Shown in pieces: positions 5,400-7,569 of a stretch of DNA of 7,569 nucleotides. Location: the NCBI GenBank assembly GCA_001067655.1, contig JUNU01000005.1, positions 1 to 7,569 on the forward strand, given 5' to 3'. Below the pieces are notes generated by a model. The model searched no databases. It had not been told where the DNA came from and saw only the letters and a list, made by a program, of their open reading frames with translations. This stretch comes from Neisseria lactamica. GTDB taxonomy: Bacteria; Pseudomonadota; Gammaproteobacteria; Burkholderiales; Neisseriaceae. The first letter of the stretch is position 1; each line of letters begins with the position of its first letter. Made by a program: the position numbers and the translations under genes.

Positions 5400-5411
5400 T
5401 TCAGACGGCCT
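5400..5411 (-). repeat. DUS of a second dialect (AGGCCGTCTGAA)
   Basis: On the minus strand this is AGGCCGTCTGAA, differing from the other DUS in the window by C instead of T at the fourth base. It is an exact match to the AG-DUS dialect described in other Neisseria. It is unpaired and lies in the leader of the antiporter gene, 44 bases before ATG. Confidence 0.75.
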
Positions 5412-5455
5412 GTCAAAAATACAACTCGCTTTCCAAATAAAAGGCCGCCCGCTCT

Positions 5456-7444
5456 ATGCACGAAACTTTTTCCCTCGCCCCCATCGTTATCGTCCTCCTC
5501 GTTTCCGTCATTACGGTGATTTATTGCCGTAAATTCAACATCCCTTCCATGCTCGGTTATCTTTTGGTCGGCTTTATCGCCGGTCCGGGTATGCTGAAGC
5601 TGATTCCGCAAGGTCATGCCACTGATTATTTGGGTGAAATCGGTATCGTATTCCTGATGTTCAGTATCGGTCTCGAATTTTCCCTGCCCAAGCTCAAAGC
5701 CATGCGCCGTTTGGTGTTCGGACTGGGCGGTTTGCAGGTCATTGTGACCATGTTGTCGATTATCGGCATTTTGATGCTGATGGGCGTCAGCTTTAATTGG
5801 GCTTTTGCCGCAGCCGGGGCGATGACCATGTCGTCCACGGCAATCGTCAGCCGCATCCTGTCGGAAAAAACCGAATTGGGACAGCCGCACGGTCAAATGG
5901 CGATGGGTGTCTTGTTGATGCAGGATATTGCCGTCGTGCCGCTGATGATCCTGATTCCTGCGCTGGGGGGGAATGGAGAAGAGGTCAGCCTGTGGGCGGC
6001 GCTCGGTCTTGCCGGATTGAAAATGCTGGTCACACTGGGCGTGTTGTTCGTCGTCGGCAGCAAGGTGATGTCGCGCTGGTTCAGAATGGTCGCCAAACGC
6101 AAGTCGTCTGAATTGTTTATGATCAACGTCCTGCTGGTAACCTTGGGCGTAGCTTATCTGACCGAACTGGAAGGCTTGTCGATGGCATTGGGCGCATTCG
6201 TCGCCGGTATGCTGCTTTCGGAAACGGAATACCGTTTTCAGGTGGAAGACGACATCCGCCCGTTTCGCGATATTTTGCTCGGCTTCTTCTTTATCACGGT
6301 CGGCATGAAGCTAGATATACAGGCACTAATCGGCGGCTGGCAGCAGATTCTGATCTTGCTGGCGATTTTGCTGGTTCTGAAAGCATTGGTCGTTTTTACC
6401 ATCGCCATGCGTATGAAGCATCCGATTGCAGATAGCTTGAAAACAGCCCTCTATTTGGCACAAGGCGGCGAATTTGGTTTTGTGATGTTGAACATCTCCA
6501 GCAAAATCAATATGGTGTCGCCCGAGCTGGAGCAGGCAGCTACGGCAGCAATTCTGTTGTCCATGATTATTGCACCATTTATTTTAGGCAGCAGCGATGC
6601 CATCGTCAGCCGTTTCGTTAAATCAAGCTGGGACATGAAAGCATTGGATTTGCACAGCATGTTGGTGGAAACCATGAGCAAATCCGACCACGTCCTGATC
6701 ATCGGTTTCGGACGCGGCGGTCAGACCGTCGGACGCGTCTTGGTTCAGGAAAACATCCCCTTCTTCGCCCTCGACCTCGATATCGGCAGGGTTCAGGTCG
6801 CGCGCAATGCCGGCGAACCGGTCTCATTCGGCGATGCCAAACGGCGCGAAGTCTTGGAGGCGGCAGGTTTGGAGCGCGCCAAAATGGTGGTCATTACCCT
6901 GAACAATATGCATGAAACCCAGCATGTTCTCGACAATATCATGTCCTTGCATCCGAGCATGCCTGTGTATGTTCGCGCTACCAATGACGATTACGTCAAA
7001 ACCTTCACGGATATGGGCGCGGAAGAAGCCGTATCCGACACCAAAGAAACCAGCTTGGTACTGGCAAGCTACGCCATGCTGGGTAATGGCGCGACCTTCA
7101 ACCATGTTTATCAGACCATTGCCAACATCCGACACAGCCGCTACGCCTCATTGGAAGGCTTGTTTGTCGGCAGTGATGATGAAAACGGTTTTGACGACGG
7201 AGGCAAATCAGTATGCCGCCACGCCTTCCCACTGACCGGAGAAGCCCACGCCATCGGCAAGACCATCCGTGATTTACCTTTGGATAACGCCGGCATCAAA
7301 CTTCTATTTATCCGCCGCAACACAAGCAGGATAGAAAACCCCGACTTGGATTTCCAGCTTCAACCGAATGATATTTTAGTTGTCGCAGGCAGACAGGAGG
7401 AAATTATTTCTTTTGAAAACTGGAGTTTGCAAGGAAATACCTAA
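5456..7444 (+). CDS. kefB: CPA2 family K+/H+ (monovalent cation:proton) antiporter with RCK domains, KefB/KefC-type
   Basis: The 662-residue inner-membrane protein exchanges monovalent cations, probably K+, for protons. Residues 1-390 are about 12-13 hydrophobic helices of the Na+/H+ exchanger domain, with F-L-M-F-S-I-G-L-E-F (66-75), the ion-path motif M-Q156-D157-I-A-V-V-P (155-162), V-E-D-D-I-R-P-F (263-270) and A-Q-G-G-E-F-G-F (335-342). Residues 409-545 are a TrkA_N/RCK nucleotide-binding domain with the Rossmann loop G417-F-G-R-G-G and an acidic D-L-D (440-442). Residues about 585-650 look like a TrkA_C domain ending F-Q-L-Q-P-N-D-I-L-V-V-A-G. The extra TrkA_C and the absence of a kefF-like partner make glutathione gating as in E. 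coli KefB/KefC doubtful; the gene symbol follows common usage. It has its own promoter (5344-5352), a weak ribosome site AAAGG (5440-5444), and an intragenic DUS (6101-6112). Confidence 0.93.
   Translation: MHETFSLAPIVIVLLVSVITVIYCRKFNIPSMLGYLLVGFIAGPGMLKLIPQGHATDYLGEIGIVFLMFSIGLEFSLPKLKAMRRLVFGLGGLQVIVTMLSIIGILMLMGVSFNWAFAAAGAMTMSSTAIVSRILSEKTELGQPHGQMAMGVLLMQDIAVVPLMILIPALGGNGEEVSLWAALGLAGLKMLVTLGVLFVVGSKVMSRWFRMVAKRKSSELFMINVLLVTLGVAYLTELEGLSMALGAFVAGMLLSETEYRFQVEDDIRPFRDILLGFFFITVGMKLDIQALIGGWQQILILLAILLVLKALVVFTIAMRMKHPIADSLKTALYLAQGGEFGFVMLNISSKINMVSPELEQAATAAILLSMIIAPFILGSSDAIVSRFVKSSWDMKALDLHSMLVETMSKSDHVLIIGFGRGGQTVGRVLVQENIPFFALDLDIGRVQVARNAGEPVSFGDAKRREVLEAAGLERAKMVVITLNNMHETQHVLDNIMSLHPSMPVYVRATNDDYVKTFTDMGAEEAVSDTKETSLVLASYAMLGNGATFNHVYQTIANIRHSRYASLEGLFVGSDDENGFDDGGKSVCRHAFPLTGEAHAIGKTIRDLPLDNAGIKLLFIRRNTSRIENPDLDFQLQPNDILVVAGRQEEIISFENWSLQGNT
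6101..6112 (+). repeat. Near-perfect DUS inside the antiporter coding sequence
   Basis: AAGTCGTCTGAA differs from the main DUS only at the second base. It falls exactly in frame as AAG-TCG-TCT-GAA, encoding K216-S-S-E219 in a cytoplasmic loop between membrane helices. As most DUS are intergenic, this one is placed where the protein tolerates the sequence. Confidence 0.65.
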
Positions 7445-7457
7445 TACACTGAAAAAT

Positions 7458-7483
7458 AAAGCTTGCGCGGCGGATGCTTTTTT
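7458..7483 (+). terminator. Possible weak terminator of the antiporter gene
   Basis: AAAGC (7458-7462) can pair with GCTTT (7476-7480), and three more inner pairs are possible around two mismatches. A run of six T (7478-7483) follows directly. It begins 14 bases after the antiporter stop and is the only intrinsic-terminator candidate there. Its stem overlaps the proposed -35 of the tRNA promoter. Confidence 0.35.
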
Positions 7484-7491
7484 GATTTAAT
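7463..7491 (+). promoter_or_regulatory. Probable promoter of the tRNA-Val gene
   Basis: TTGCGC (7463-7468) and TTTAAT (7486-7491, one base off TATAAT) are spaced exactly 17 bases apart. A start near 7498 would leave a short leader before the tRNA at 7517. The -35 is weak (3 of 6 consensus), but position and spacing suit a stable-RNA promoter. Confidence 0.5.
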
Positions 7492-7516
7492 AGCGTCTTC
7501 GCAAACGCAGTGACAA

Positions 7517-7569
7517 GGGTGATTAGCTCAGTTGGTAGAGCGTCTGCCTTACAAGCAGAATGTCGGCGG
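7517..7569 (+). tRNA. tRNA-Val (anticodon UAC), truncated by the window end
   Basis: The first 53 bases of a tRNA are present. The acceptor 5' strand is GGGTGAT (7517-7523), the D arm is GCTC...GAGC (7526-7541) with an AGTTGGTA loop, and the anticodon stem TCTGC/GCAGA (7543-7547, 7555-7559) encloses loop CTTACAA. Anticodon TAC at 7550-7552 reads valine codons GUA/GUG. The variable loop ATGTC (7560-7564) and the start of the T stem GGCGG (7565-7569) complete what is visible; the T loop and acceptor 3' strand lie outside. Confidence 0.95.

Larger units (their letters stand above)
5072..5455. other. Spacer between acetyltransferase and antiporter genes
   Basis: This 384-base gap has no convincing gene. 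It contains a DUS-hairpin terminator (5133-5172), an AT-rich stretch, a GC-rich patch (about 5261-5293) that reads on the minus strand as 18 open codons ending in a stop (5258-5314), a consensus extended -10 (5344-5352), and a reverse DUS of the AGGCCGTCTGAA type (5400-5411). The two motifs ATTTTTTGgcTATATAA (from 5306) and ATTTTTTGaTATAAT (from 5338) resemble each other and may reflect a local duplication. Confidence 0.6.

Noticed and set aside
5366..5896. Minus-strand open frame of 176 codons opposite the antiporter N-terminus
   Set aside because: Composition is dominated by His, Gln and Asp, typical of the antisense of hydrophobic helices, and it overlaps the antiporter's promoter and membrane domain.
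1..7569. CRISPR array
   Set aside because: The only short repeats are DUS elements; they are irregularly spaced, in both orientations and mostly in hairpins, with no uniform spacers.
1..7569. Insertion sequence or prophage
   Set aside because: No transposase, integrase or phage-like gene and no long terminal inverted repeats with target duplications were seen. The inverted repeats present are DUS pairs.

Overview
The window looks like a chromosome segment of a commensal Neisseria. The main evidence is the repeated 12-mer AGGTCGTCTGAA and its reverse complement, the DNA uptake sequence (DUS) dialect I associate with the N. mucosa / N. subflava side of the genus rather than the ATGCCGTCTGAA form of N. 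meningitidis and N. gonorrhoeae. UbiD and the Kef-type antiporter also read as typical neisserial proteins. All convincing protein genes and the tRNA lie on the + strand. I see no insertion sequence, prophage, CRISPR array or rRNA.

Layout. Bases 1-378 are AT-rich and hold a DUS-hairpin terminator (92-134) for a gene outside the window, one lone DUS (328-339) and no convincing gene. Bases 379-2944 carry five small genes of unknown or poorly known function: a short lipoprotein (379-753); a translationally coupled pair of a 236-aa unknown protein and a three-TPR protein (872-1582, 1586-2038); and a second coupled pair of a DUF2199 protein and a 94-aa unknown protein (2143-2652, 2660-2944). Inverted DUS pairs separate these blocks, giving a cassette-like layout.

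Bases 2988-4466 encode UbiD, the decarboxylase of ubiquinone biosynthesis. A GNAT acetyltransferase follows (4547-5071) and ends at a strong DUS hairpin. A 384-base spacer (5072-5455) holds that terminator, a short GC-rich patch that may be a gene relic, a consensus extended -10 promoter and a DUS of another dialect (AGGCCGTCTGAA). It leads to a 662-aa CPA2 cation:proton antiporter with C-terminal TrkA/RCK domains (5456-7444). The window ends inside a tRNA-Val(UAC) gene (from 7517) whose likely promoter overlaps the weak terminator of the antiporter gene.

How the parts relate. UbiD, the antiporter and the tRNA are housekeeping functions with no evident shared pathway. The small-gene block is the accessory part. 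Its composition (small acidic proteins, TPR, DUF2199, coupled pairs) resembles orphan immunity or neighbour genes of polymorphic toxins, but no toxin is present, so that reading is only a hypothesis. The most distinctive signal is how DUS repeats are used: as terminators, as the last codons of one gene, within 2 bases of the ubiD ribosome binding site, and inside the antiporter coding sequence. I did not find a clearly new biological system.
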